From contig NZ_CP109104.1 in NCBI RefSeq assembly GCF_035917675.1, positions 7,378,001-7,442,000 of the forward strand: DNA of 64,000 nucleotides. The letters run 5' to 3'. Below are positions 16,835 to 24,717 of the stretch, one piece after another. The translations under genes and the position numbers were made by a program. The notes beneath the pieces were generated by a model. It did no database searches, had not been told where the DNA came from, and worked only from the letters and a program-made list of their open reading frames with translations. Origin of the DNA: Streptomyces sp. NBC_01775. Lineage in GTDB: Bacteria; Actinomycetota; Actinomycetes; Streptomycetales; Streptomycetaceae. Position 1 is the first letter of the stretch. The number at the start of each line of letters is the position of its first letter.

Positions 16835-18439
16835 ATGAACGCGCACATGACCGGTGACGACCGTCCCACCATGCCGCCTGTACGGCTGCCCTCCGATGCC
16901 GAACTGGCACGGGACGCGCTGGCCGCGCCGCTCCTGGCGCGCGCGGTGGAGCTCACCCGCTGGGCGCGCGCGGGCGAGCCCGAGGGCGCGGGCATCCCGG
17001 TCGGAGCGGGCGGCGAGCTGCTGTCCGAGCAGCTCAAACAGGCCGCTGCGCACCTGGGTCTGGCGGACGGCGAGGACGCGCCCGCGCTGGCGGCCGACGC
17101 GTGGAACTTCGCGGTGGACACCGGGCTGCTGGTCATCGACGAGGACGAGGACGAGCAGGCGGCGGGCGGCGACGACGCCTCGCCCTCCAGCGACGAGCCG
17201 GTCGGCGTGGCCACCCCGGACGAGGAGATGGCCGGGCTCACCGGCGGCGGCGCCGAGGCGGGCGCCCCGACCCCCGCGGAGATCCTCGAGGTCTGGCAGA
17301 ACGGCTTGGAGACGGTGCTCGCCGACGCCGCGACCCCCAGCTTCGAAGAGCTGCTCGGCGGCATCGAGAACGCCATCGGCCAGGACGGCCAGATCGACCC
17401 GGACGCCATCGACCTCGACTCCGTGGACTGGAACCCGGAGGAGGAGGCCGACTTCCTCGACAGCGCTCTCGGCAACCTCTATCTGCTGACCGCCACGGAC
17501 GCCGCCGTCGCCGCGGGCTCGATGGTGCCGCTGCCGGTCCTCGCCGCCTCGATGATCGTCCCGGAGGGCATGGACGAGCCCACCGACGAGGTGCTCGAAG
17601 AGGTCTCCACGGCGATGATGCGGCTGGACGAGCAGTTCCGGATGCTGGAGCCGACCGGACTGGTGGAGTACCAGCCGGTGGACGAGGCGCTCACCCGCGA
17701 GGCAGGAGAGGCCGAAGAGGCCCTGGAAGCCGAACAGTTGGGCGGCGACCTGGACGACGAGGACGTCTCGCGCTACGGAATGGTGCGGCTGACCCCGCTC
17801 GGGCTGCACGGGGTGCGCGAGCGGATGCGGGAGGCCGGTCTGGACGTACCCGCCGTCGGCGATCTGGCCGGATCCGGCGCTGATGTGCTCCTCGCGGCAC
17901 TCCCCGTCTACACCGAGGACAACGCGCGCAGCGAGATCGAGACGTGGTTCGCCGAGCGCGCCGGACGGCCCGAGGGCGGCGGGACGGCGGGCGCGGCCCG
18001 CGAGCTGCTGGCCGCGGCGCGCGGCGGCGACGACGAAGGTCCCGTGCGCAGGCTGGCGTGCCAGCAGGCCCTCTCGCTGGCCGGCCCCGAGGCCGAGTCC
18101 GCGCTGCGCGAGGTGCTGGATGACCGGCAGCTCGGCGGCCTGGCGCGGGTGTGGCTGGCGGAGCGCGGCGCGGCGGACGTGCCGCAGCCCGACGAGGAGA
18201 TGGTCTTCTGGCTGACCGTCGACACGATCGCGGCCCAGCTCGCCACGGCGGGGGAGCCGGAGGAGCTCCAGGACCTGGTGCGCGGGCTGGTGGACCAGCA
18301 CGCGGGCTTCTTCGAGAAGGCATGGCGCGTCGACCACCCGGCGACCGGCGAGGTGCTGGAGGCGATGGGCCGCGTGCACCCGGACAAGCAGGTCGCCAAG
18401 GCCGCGCGCAAGGCCGCCTTCAAGGCCCGCTCCCGCTGA
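16835..18439 (+). CDS. large acidic protein of unknown function
   Basis: 534 residues. No known motif was recognised. It is strongly acidic, with a Glu/Asp-rich stretch near residues 105-115 (IDEDEDEQ) and others around 200 and 300, no signal peptide and no membrane helix. The second half is helical with HEAT-like features (alternating leucines, DNARSEIETWFAERAG, and a basic last helix KQVAKAARKAAFKARSR). Similar proteins occur in streptomycetes as hypotheticals. ATG 16835 is used; ATG 16847 is possible. It converges on the crotonase with a shared terminator. Confidence 0.85.
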   Translation: MNAHMTGDDRPTMPPVRLPSDAELARDALAAPLLARAVELTRWARAGEPEGAGIPVGAGGELLSEQLKQAAAHLGLADGEDAPALAADAWNFAVDTGLLVIDEDEDEQAAGGDDASPSSDEPVGVATPDEEMAGLTGGGAEAGAPTPAEILEVWQNGLETVLADAATPSFEELLGGIENAIGQDGQIDPDAIDLDSVDWNPEEEADFLDSALGNLYLLTATDAAVAAGSMVPLPVLAASMIVPEGMDEPTDEVLEEVSTAMMRLDEQFRMLEPTGLVEYQPVDEALTREAGEAEEALEAEQLGGDLDDEDVSRYGMVRLTPLGLHGVRERMREAGLDVPAVGDLAGSGADVLLAALPVYTEDNARSEIETWFAERAGRPEGGGTAGAARELLAAARGGDDEGPVRRLACQQALSLAGPEAESALREVLDDRQLGGLARVWLAERGAADVPQPDEEMVFWLTVDTIAAQLATAGEPEELQDLVRGLVDQHAGFFEKAWRVDHPATGEVLEAMGRVHPDKQVAKAARKAAFKARSR

Positions 18440-18477
18440 CACGTCCTGGCAGTCCCGACAGGGGCCTTGACGCAGGG

Positions 18478-18513
18478 CCGCCCTCCCGCCGGTGCGAGCC
18501 GGAGGGAGGGCGG
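18478..18513. terminator. bidirectional terminator
   Basis: CCGCCCTCCC (18478-18487) pairs perfectly with GGGAGGGCGG (18504-18513), with four more inner pairs. It lies between two convergent genes, so it can serve both. Confidence 0.8.
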
Positions 18514-18558
18514 TGAGTGTTCAAGGAACCGCGCGGCAGTCACAGCTTCGCGGAGGGC

Positions 18559-19356
18559 TCAGCTCTCGTCGGGCGGCGGCCCGCCGGTGCCGCTGAAATC
18601 GCCGTGCCTGCCCTCGCCCGCGGCGAAGCGGGCCGCGCCCTCCCGCGCCTCGGTCAGCGCGTCCTGGCTGTGCGCGAACTCGTTGACCATCGCCTGCCGC
18701 TCCGGCAGCCCCTGCTGGCCGCGCAGGGAGGCCAGATCGGTGCGCAGACAGGTCTGCGGGAAGCGCGCCAGTGACGCGGCCAGCTCCTCGGCCGCCGCGC
18801 GCGCCTCGCCGCGCGGCACCACCCGGTTGGCCAGCCCGATGCCGTACGCCTCGGCGGCGTCCACGGGACGTCCCGTCAGCACCATGTCGGCGGCGCGCCC
18901 CGCGCCGATCAGCCGGGGGAGGCGCACCGTACCGCCGTCGATGAGGGGCACCCCCCAGCGGCGGCAGAAGACGCCGAACACCGCGTCCTCCTCGGCCACC
19001 CGAAGGTCGCACCACAGCGCCAGCTCCAGTCCGCCCGCGACGGCGTACCCGCTGACGGCGGCGATCACCGGTTTGGTGAGCTTGAGCCGCGTGGGTCCCA
19101 TGGGTCCGTCGCCCTCCGGCGAGAGGCGGTTGCCGCGCTCGGTGCCCATGGCCTTCAGGTCGGCGCCCGCGCAGAACGTCCCGCCCTCGCCCCACAGCAC
19201 CGCCGCGCTCGCGCCGCGATCGGCCTCGAAGGCCCGGAACGCGTCGGCGAGCGCGGCCCCCGTCGGTCCGTCCACGGCGTTACGCGCCTCCGGGCGCGAG
19301 AGCACCACGGTGGTGACGGCACCGGCGCGTTCGGTGCGGACGGAAGAGCTGCTCAC
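18559..19356 (-). CDS. enoyl-CoA hydratase/isomerase family protein (crotonase)
   Basis: 265 residues from GTG 19356. Crotonase-fold features are present: RPEARNAVDG, the oxyanion-hole segments TFCAGADLKAMG and AVAGGLELALWCDLRVAEEDA, and FGVFCRRWGVPLIDGGTVRLPRLIG. Both oxyanion-hole regions are intact, so a CoA-thioester reaction is likely, but subfamily and substrate are not clear. It is monocistronic, convergent with the acidic protein gene. Confidence 0.92.
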   Translation of the reverse strand: MSSSSVRTERAGAVTTVVLSRPEARNAVDGPTGAALADAFRAFEADRGASAAVLWGEGGTFCAGADLKAMGTERGNRLSPEGDGPMGPTRLKLTKPVIAAVSGYAVAGGLELALWCDLRVAEEDAVFGVFCRRWGVPLIDGGTVRLPRLIGAGRAADMVLTGRPVDAAEAYGIGLANRVVPRGEARAAAEELAASLARFPQTCLRTDLASLRGQQGLPERQAMVNEFAHSQDALTEAREGAARFAAGEGRHGDFSGTGGPPPDES

Positions 19357-19584
19357 GAATCGGCCTCCGAGGCGGGAGCGGGTGAGGGCGGGTGGCGCGT
19401 CGGACCGGAGCGGACGCGACGGCCCGGAACGGACGCGACGGCCCGGAACGGAACGGAACCGAGCCTAAGCCGGGGACCGGCCGCTCTCCAGGCCCTCGGG
19501 GTGACCGCCGGCGGCCTGTGGGGCCCTCCCCCCGTCCCCCCTGTATCCCACCGCGTCCCCTTTGTGACCCCTCCGTATCTCAAA

Positions 19585-19611
19585 TCCACATCTCGCTGCA
19601 TGAGACGTGGA
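19585..19611. promoter_or_regulatory. imperfect inverted repeat upstream of the YeeE gene
   Basis: TCCACATCTC and GAGACGTGGA form 10-base arms with one mismatch around a seven-base loop. It lies about 380 bp before the YeeE/YedE start and at the head of a possible small ORF, so it could be an operator or an mRNA hairpin. Confidence 0.4.
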
Positions 19612-19737
19612 GGTGTGGATTCCGGTGCCTCGATTACCGTTGCACGCATGTTCGGACCTGCGCGCCTGCGGGCGCTCGCGCTCACGCTCTTCGCGGCCAC
19701 CGCGTGGAGCGTCGACGACGCGCTCTGTCCCCGCTGA
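19600..19737 (+). CDS. possible small ORF upstream of YeeE (45 or 29 residues)
   Basis: ATG 19600, or the internal ATG 19648, opens a frame ending at 19737. The last 29 residues have a short hydrophobic stretch (ALALTLFAATAW) and G/C-rich third positions, reminiscent of a small secreted or leader peptide. No Shine-Dalgarno is evident and the sequence is not one of the Cys-containing leader peptides known before sulfur genes. It may be chance. The rest of 19357-19989 shows no gene. Confidence 0.28.
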   Translation: MRRGGVDSGASITVARMFGPARLRALALTLFAATAWSVDDALCPR

Positions 19738-19989
19738 CGCCGCCGCGCCGCGCCTTCCGGACCCGCCACCTCCTTCCCCGCCGTCTCCCCCCGTCTCCCG
19801 GCCGCCCCGTGCCTGTCGGCCGGTCCTGGCGGATCCGGGCGGGGCCCGGGTGGCCCGGTTCCCTGCCTCGCGTGCCGTGCCCCGTGCGGCGGCCCCTCGT
19901 ACGCTGCCGCCGCACGGCGCGGCGTACCGCCCGTCCCTGTCCGCCTCGCCTCCCCGGCGTTTCCTCCCGTACCCCGCACGGAGGTCCTC

Positions 19990-21276
19990 GTGACGACCGC
20001 TCCACCCGCCGAGGCGCAGCCGCCGGTCCGCACCGGGCTGCTGCCGCCCTCACCCACCAGCGCCCCCGCGCCCGAGGCGGCGCCCGCGCCCGCCGTGCGG
20101 TGGCTGCCGCTCGCCGTCGCGCTGGTCATCGGGCTCGCCCTGACCGGCTACGTCTGGGCGGCGCACGGCACCAAGCCCGGCGTACTGCTGCTGCTCGGCA
20201 TCGGCCTGGGAGTGGGCCTCTTCCACTCCCGGTTCGGATTCACCTCCGCCTGGCGGCAGTTGATCGCCGTCGGCAACGGCACCGGGCTGCGCGCGCACGC
20301 GCTGCTGCTCGGGACGACGGCCACACTCTTCGCGCTGATCATCGGCACCGGCACCGGGCTGTTCGGCTCCGTGCCGGCGCCCAGTGCCGGGCCGCTGGGC
20401 GCCGGACTGCTGGTCGGGGCCTTCCTCTTCGCCGTCGGCATGCAGCTCGGCGGCGCCTGCGCCTCCGGCACGCTCTTCGCCGTCGGCTCGGGCCAGAGCA
20501 CCATCGTGCTGACCCTCGGTGGCTTCATCGTCGGCTCGACCCTCGCCGCGTGGCAGTACGGGCTGTGGGGCGACCTCCCCGCATTCGACCCGGTCGTCTT
20601 CTCCGACCACCTCGGCTGGGGCGGTTCGCTGGCCGTGACGCTGGTGGCGCTCGCGGCCGTCGTCCTCATCTCGCGCCGGGTGCAGTCGCGGCGCAACCCG
20701 CCGCCGGTGGGCGCGCCGCCGTCCGCGCGCGGCACCCTCGCCCGGGTGGTGCGCGGCTCCTGGCCGCTGGCCGCCGGTGCGCTGGTGCTCGCGGTGCTCG
20801 GCGGGGCGGTGCTGCTGGTGTCGGGCGGCGCCTGGGGCATCACCAGCGCCTTCGCGCTGTGGGGCTCCAAGCTCGTGGGAGCGCTGGGCGGTTCGCCCGA
20901 GAGCTGGGCGTTCTGGCAGGACCCGAAGAACGCCCAGCAGCTCGCCGGGCCCGTGCTGGCCGACAAGACCAGCCTCACCGACCTCGGCATCATGATCGGT
21001 GCCGCGGTCGCCGCCGCGGCGGGTGGCGTCTGGACGCTGCACCGGGGCGTGCCGTGGCGTACGGCCGTCGCCGCCGTGCTCGGCGGAGTACTGATGGGGA
21101 TCGGTGCGCGGCTCGCCGGAGGATGCAACATCGGCGCCTACCTGGCCGGGATCGCCTCCGGCAGCCTGCACGGCTGGATCTGGGGCGCCGTCGCGCTCGG
21201 CGGCACCTGGGCCGGGCTGCGGCTGCGCCCGTACTTCGGCCTGGGCAACCCCAAGCCGGGCGACGGGGTCTGCTGA
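19990..21276 (+). CDS. YeeE/YedE-family sulfur (thiosulfate) transporter
   Basis: 428 residues from GTG 19990. A Pro/Ala-rich N-terminal tail is followed by about nine hydrophobic segments and the two hallmark cysteine motifs GGACASGTLF and GGCNIGAYL, which in TsuA/YeeE relay thiosulfate through the membrane. No TusA-like partner gene is adjacent. Conserved SRFGFTSAWRQL near residue 75 fits the family. The gene stands alone; the 3' end is followed by about 25-bp repeats containing GCTGA. Confidence 0.9.
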   Translation: MTTAPPAEAQPPVRTGLLPPSPTSAPAPEAAPAPAVRWLPLAVALVIGLALTGYVWAAHGTKPGVLLLLGIGLGVGLFHSRFGFTSAWRQLIAVGNGTGLRAHALLLGTTATLFALIIGTGTGLFGSVPAPSAGPLGAGLLVGAFLFAVGMQLGGACASGTLFAVGSGQSTIVLTLGGFIVGSTLAAWQYGLWGDLPAFDPVVFSDHLGWGGSLAVTLVALAAVVLISRRVQSRRNPPPVGAPPSARGTLARVVRGSWPLAAGALVLAVLGGAVLLVSGGAWGITSAFALWGSKLVGALGGSPESWAFWQDPKNAQQLAGPVLADKTSLTDLGIMIGAAVAAAAGGVWTLHRGVPWRTAVAAVLGGVLMGIGARLAGGCNIGAYLAGIASGSLHGWIWGAVALGGTWAGLRLRPYFGLGNPKPGDGVC

Positions 21277-21352
21277 CGACCTGCCCACGCTGACAGGGCG
21301 GAGGCCCGTCCGCGCTGACAGGGCTGATGCCCCGCCCACGCTGACAGACCGG
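21271..21352 (+). repeat. about 25-bp imperfect repeats after the YeeE gene
   Basis: CGCTGACAG occurs at 21288, 21313 and 21339 (spacing 25 and 26), each in a C-rich context such as GCCCACGCTGACAG. The real stop context CTGCTGACG lies just before. The units each carry a TGA, as in other 3'-end arrays of this window. Confidence 0.65.
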
Positions 21353-21567
21353 AACGGCCGCCCGCCGCGCACCCGCCGGGCGGCCGTTCCGGTTCGTGCG
21401 GGCGAGGCGGCTCTTTCGTGCGGGCGAGGTGGCATTCCGGTTCGGGTGTGCGGGTGTTCCGTCCCCCGCGTATGACCAGGTCCTGGCGGCGCATGCGGAC
21501 CGGCGAGTCCGGCGACCCGGTTCCGGGATCCGCTCCGTACGATCGAGCGGACCGGGCCGGTTTCGCT

Positions 21568-21903
21568 GCACCGTCCGCCGCGACACTGCCCGCGCTCTTC
21601 CCGGCCAGCGTGCGCTACGCCGCGATGGGCATCGGCTTCAACTTCTCGGTCGCCGCCTTCGGCGGCACGACACCGCTGTTCACCGAGGGGCTGGTGCACC
21701 TGATGGACAACAGCCTGGTGCCCGGCTGCCATCTGATCGTCAGCGGGCTGATCGGCCTGGTCGCTGTGCACTTCATGCCGGAGAGCGCCGGGGTCCCGCT
21801 GCGCGGCTCGCAGCCCATGGTCGGCTCCGAGCAGGAGGCACAGGAGCTGATCTCCACCAGCCGACAGCTTCAGACGCTCCGGGAGAGGGAGGCCCGTTCC
21901 TGA
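21568..21903 (+). pseudogene. C-terminal remnant of an MHS/ProP-type MFS transporter
   Basis: About 111 codons starting near TLPALFPASVRYAAMGIGFNFSVAAFGGTTP and ending at the stop 21903 match the last two helices and cytoplasmic tail of ProP-like metabolite/proton symporters (LPALFP.RVRY and FGGTTPL signatures). The rest of the transporter is missing: the upstream in-frame sequence is not membrane-like and has no start signal. It is a 5'-truncated relic. 21353-21567 shows no other gene. Confidence 0.72.
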
Positions 21904-22064
21904 AGCCGGTCCCCCCGGGGCCGCTCAGCGCGGATCGAAGGGCCGCTGTCCAGGAAGCGGACCTGCTCGCTTTCGACGGCCTCGGCCAGCGCCTCGAACG
22001 TCGCCGCGGCGTCCGGATGCGTCCGCATCCCCTCGAAGGCACGGGCGATGTGGCCCTGGTCCAT
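21870..22064 (-). CDS. possible small hypothetical protein
   Basis: 64 residues from ATG 22064, with AGGAG about 11 bases upstream. The sequence (MDQGHIARAFEGMRTHPDAAATFEALAEAVES) looks like a soluble helical protein with plausible codon use, but I do not recognise it. It lies 56 bp after the DUF1648 gene on the same strand and overlaps the tail of the MFS remnant by 34 bp, so it could also be a relic. Confidence 0.35.
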   Translation of the reverse strand: MDQGHIARAFEGMRTHPDAAATFEALAEAVESEQVRFLDSGPSIRAERPRGDRLQERASLSRSV

Positions 22065-22120
22065 CCCTGGCCACGCTCCTGGCCAAAGCGCAGCCGCACT
22101 GAAGCGCGCACCGCAAGATC

Positions 22121-22723
22121 TCATCCGGTCCGTTTCCGGCCGGCCGGTCGGCCGGTCCGCGCGCCCTGGCCGTCCCGGTCCCGGCCCCTGCCCCGGCGGT
22201 CCAGGACGGCGGTCGCGAGGACCGCGAGGGTGCCGGCGAGGAGGGGCAGCATGGTGAGCAGCAGCGGCAGGGTGACGTTCTCGCCCTGCTCGCCGAGCGG
22301 GTCCGTGCGCCACATCAGCGTGCAGGCGACGGCGAGTCCCATTCCCACACAGCACGCGAGGAACAGCTGCGCCTTCGCCGCGCGCCGCGCACCGCGCCGG
22401 GTGCGCGGCCGGTTGACCAGGCTGGACACCCGCTCGCCCGGGGCGAGTTCGGACTCCGGCCGCACGCGCAGGGTGAGCAGGGCCGTCGCGCTCATGACGG
22501 CGAGGACGCCGGCGTGGAGGAAGACGGGCACGAACACGCTGCCGACCGACTTGGCGGCGTACGAGTCGACCCCGTCGCTGCCCAGATGCTGCGGCACCCG
22601 GCCCGGCAGTTGCGGATACACCATGATCCCCCAGACCGTGAGGCCCGCCAGCACCAGGATCCCGGGTGCCAGCCACAGCCAGGGGAAGCCCGCCCGCCCT
22701 TCTTCGTGCCCTTGCGCCCCCAC
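22121..22723 (-). CDS. DUF1648-type membrane protein
   Basis: 200 residues. Four hydrophobic segments and, after the first, the VYPQLPGRVPQHLGSDGVDSY block typical of DUF1648 proteins (as in SdpI-like and other small Gram-positive membrane proteins). The C-terminus is a very basic Arg/Gly tail. Function unknown; immunity or stress roles are known for some relatives. Start at ATG 22723; no strong ribosome-binding site. Confidence 0.75.
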   Translation of the reverse strand: MGAQGHEEGRAGFPWLWLAPGILVLAGLTVWGIMVYPQLPGRVPQHLGSDGVDSYAAKSVGSVFVPVFLHAGVLAVMSATALLTLRVRPESELAPGERVSSLVNRPRTRRGARRAAKAQLFLACCVGMGLAVACTLMWRTDPLGEQGENVTLPLLLTMLPLLAGTLAVLATAVLDRRGRGRDRDGQGARTGRPAGRKRTG

Positions 22724-22857
22724 GTTCCGCCCCTCCGCTCCCGGCCCCGGCCCGCTCCCGCTTCCGTTCCCGCTCCGTTCCCGGCCTGGGAGTGATCACC
22801 GAGCGCCTGCCCGGGCTCCGTGCCGTGAAACGGGCAGGGTCCCACCGGGGCGGCGGG

Positions 22858-23076
22858 TCACTCCACGTCGCGGCCCCAGATCTCGTGGTTGCCGCCCCGC
22901 CAGTCGATGACCTCGTCGTCGTAGAGGTCGACCGTGGCGATGTCGAGGCCCGCCCGGCGGAGGTACTCGATGAGGTCGGTCAGCCCATACGCCGTACCCA
23001 GGGTCTCGCCGTGCGCGGTGACACGGCGGCCCCCCTCGGGCAACGGCGGGTGTACGACGACAATGGGCGGATTCAT
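22858..23076 (-). CDS. small hypothetical protein
   Basis: 72 residues from ATG 23076. It begins with a hydrophobic strand (PPIVVVHPPL), then GRRVTAHGETLGTAYGLTDLIEYLRRAGL and ends acidic (YDDEVIDWRGGNHEIWGRDVE). Codon use is normal for the genome. Small proteins of this kind occur in streptomycetes without assigned function. It is divergent from the methyltransferase. Confidence 0.72.
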   Translation of the reverse strand: MNPPIVVVHPPLPEGGRRVTAHGETLGTAYGLTDLIEYLRRAGLDIATVDLYDDEVIDWRGGNHEIWGRDVE

Positions 23077-23150
23077 ACCCCCAGGCTGCGCCAGCGTGGC
23101 CCCCGCCGCATTTCGGAGCCCCGGGCGCCCCCAGGGGGTACCGTCTGGCC

Positions 23151-23825
23151 ATGGCTGCTGTTCGCCCTGATGTACACGGCTTCTGGGAAGCCGACGGTGC
23201 GACGAAGACGTTCACCCACGCGCTCGACCCCGGGCTGCTGGCCGCCTACGTCCCCCGGGACGCCCGCGTCCTGGACTACGGGTGCGGATACGGCCGCCTC
23301 ACGGCACGGCTCACGGCGCTCGGATACGAGCGGGTCGTCGGCGTCGACCCGGCGCGGGCCATGATCGAGCGCGGACTGCGCGAGAGCCCCCGGCTCGCGC
23401 TGCGCCATCAGTCCGAACTGCCCCTGCCGGACAGGGACGGGTCATACGATGCCGCGCTGCTGTTCGCCGTCCTCACCTGCATCCCCGACGACGCCGCACA
23501 GCGCGTGACCGTGGCGGAGCTGGCGCGAGTGATCAAGCCCGGGGGAGTGCTGTACGTCAGCGAGGTGCCGCTCCAGAGCGACGAGCGCAACGTGAGCCGT
23601 TACGCGTGCTACCGCGAAGCGGCCACCGCGCCGCTGCGTCCGTACGGCACGTTCACCACGCCCGACGGCGGATTCTTCCGGCATCACACCCCCGACCACC
23701 TGCGCACGCTCCTGGACGACCACGGCTTCGGCATCGCAGAGGAGCGCACCGGCACGTTCCCCACGCTCAACGGCCACACCGCCGAGAGCCTCCAGCTGCT
23801 GGCCCGCAGGCGCGCCGAAGTCTAG
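23151..23825 (+). CDS. class I SAM-dependent methyltransferase
   Basis: 224 residues. The SAM-binding motif I is VLDYGCGYGRLTARL, followed by VVGVDPARAM, LPDRDGSYDAALLFAVLTCIPDD and VIKPGGVLYVSEVPL, a Methyltransf_11/25 domain. The acceptor is unknown. TACCGT a few bases before the ATG suggests a leaderless start. Confidence 0.9.
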   Translation: MAAVRPDVHGFWEADGATKTFTHALDPGLLAAYVPRDARVLDYGCGYGRLTARLTALGYERVVGVDPARAMIERGLRESPRLALRHQSELPLPDRDGSYDAALLFAVLTCIPDDAAQRVTVAELARVIKPGGVLYVSEVPLQSDERNVSRYACYREAATAPLRPYGTFTTPDGGFFRHHTPDHLRTLLDDHGFGIAEERTGTFPTLNGHTAESLQLLARRRAEV

Positions 23826-23908
23826 GGCCGCTCGTTCGGATTCTCGCGGACCCGCGAAGATCCAAACGGGCGGACGCTGCCCTGGCCGGGACCGTCCCGT
23901 CGATCGGC

Positions 23909-23951
23909 CCTCACGCGGTCCTCACGCAGCCCTCACGCGGACGTCATGTGG
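23909..23951 (-). repeat. 11-bp tandem repeat copying a stop codon
   Basis: CCTCACGCGGT-like units at 23909, 23920 and 23931 run into the real gene end CGTCATGTGG at 23942. The TCA triplets (TGA on the minus strand) are at 23911, 23922, 23933 and 23944, exactly 11 bp apart; the last is the tetR stop. Confidence 0.85.
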
Positions 23952-24549
23952 CCGTCGCGCGGTCCAGCGCGGCCTCGGCCATCGCGCGGGCCGCGCCGAC
24001 CGGGTCGTCGACCACGCCGATCCCGCGCAGCACCATGACGCCCTCGTGCAGCAGCGTCAGCTCGTCGGCGAGGCGGCCGGCCCGGCCCGGGTCCGTGACC
24101 CCGGCAGCCGCGCCCAGCTCGTACAGATAGCCGCGCAGCCAGCGCTTCTGCTCCGTGATCACCTGCCGCCCCGGATGCGCGGGGTCGGGCAGTTCGGCGG
24201 CGGCGTTGACGAAGCCGCAGCCGCGCGGATTGCGCCGGAGCATCCACTCGGCCAGCGCGTCCAAGGTGGTCAGCACCCGCCCGCGCGGCCCGCCGTCGTA
24301 CCCGTCCACCCACTCGGTGAGCCAGGCGCGCCAGCGCTGGTCGCGTTCGCGCAGATACGCCGCGATCAGCGCGTCCTTGCCGCCGAAGCGGTCGTAGAGC
24401 GTCTTCTTGGTGACGCCCGCCTCTTTGGCGATCAGGTCGACGCCGACGGCGGTGATGCCGCGTTCGTAGAAGAGTGTGGCCGCCGCGTCGAGGATCTTCC
24501 GCGCGCCTGGGGTCAGTTCATCCGGTGGCACCGCGCTCACTTCGCTCAC
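23944..24549 (-). CDS. TetR-family regulator, divergent from an EamA transporter
   Basis: 201 residues. TetR helix-turn-helix near residues 15-60 (ILDAAATLFYERGITAVGVDLIAKEAGVTKKTLYDRFGGKDAL), then a C-terminal domain of the AcrR/YcdC type with GCGFVNAAAELPDPAHP. It is divergent from the EamA transporter, with twin palindromes between them that are its probable operators. Confidence 0.94.
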   Translation of the reverse strand: MSEVSAVPPDELTPGARKILDAAATLFYERGITAVGVDLIAKEAGVTKKTLYDRFGGKDALIAAYLRERDQRWRAWLTEWVDGYDGGPRGRVLTTLDALAEWMLRRNPRGCGFVNAAAELPDPAHPGRQVITEQKRWLRGYLYELGAAAGVTDPGRAGRLADELTLLHEGVMVLRGIGVVDDPVGAARAMAEAALDRATAT

Positions 24550-24632
24550 CTTCCTCGCCCGCCCTTTCGCTCGTCTTCCTTGCCGTTCGCACCGGCGTTG
24601 TCCGGCTTCCTTGCGGCACGGCCTCCTTGCAG

Positions 24633-24648
24633 TAAACCGATCTGTCTA
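24633..24648. promoter_or_regulatory. TetR operator copy 1
   Basis: TAAACCGATCTGTCTA is a near-palindrome around GATC. Its reverse complement is TAGACAGATCGGTTTA, one of two related sites in the tetR/eamA divergent region. Confidence 0.75.
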
Positions 24649-24671
24649 GTTCACTCTACTACGAGCACGGG

Positions 24672-24687
24672 TAAACAGATCGGTCTA
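24672..24687. promoter_or_regulatory. TetR operator copy 2
   Basis: TAAACAGATCGGTCTA is the partner of the site at 24633, inverted relative to it and 39 bp away (about four helical turns). It is 31 bp before the eamA ATG, so occupancy would cover that promoter. Confidence 0.75.
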
Positions 24688-24717
24688 CCGCGCTGTCCCT
24701 CGTCGTCAGGAGGTCCC

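Noticed and set aside
16468..17475. Long upstream extension of the secreted nuclease frame
   Set aside because: It runs antisense to the acidic protein gene and passes the well-placed GTG with signal peptide at 16467.
19353..20129. Minus-strand frame containing MQRDVDLRY, resembling a sulfur-gene leader peptide
   Set aside because: It lacks the cysteine and HVDLxR pattern and has poor codon use.
21568..22064. MFS remnant as a mobile-element insertion site
   Set aside because: No transposase, terminal inverted repeats or target duplication was visible; simple truncation explains it.
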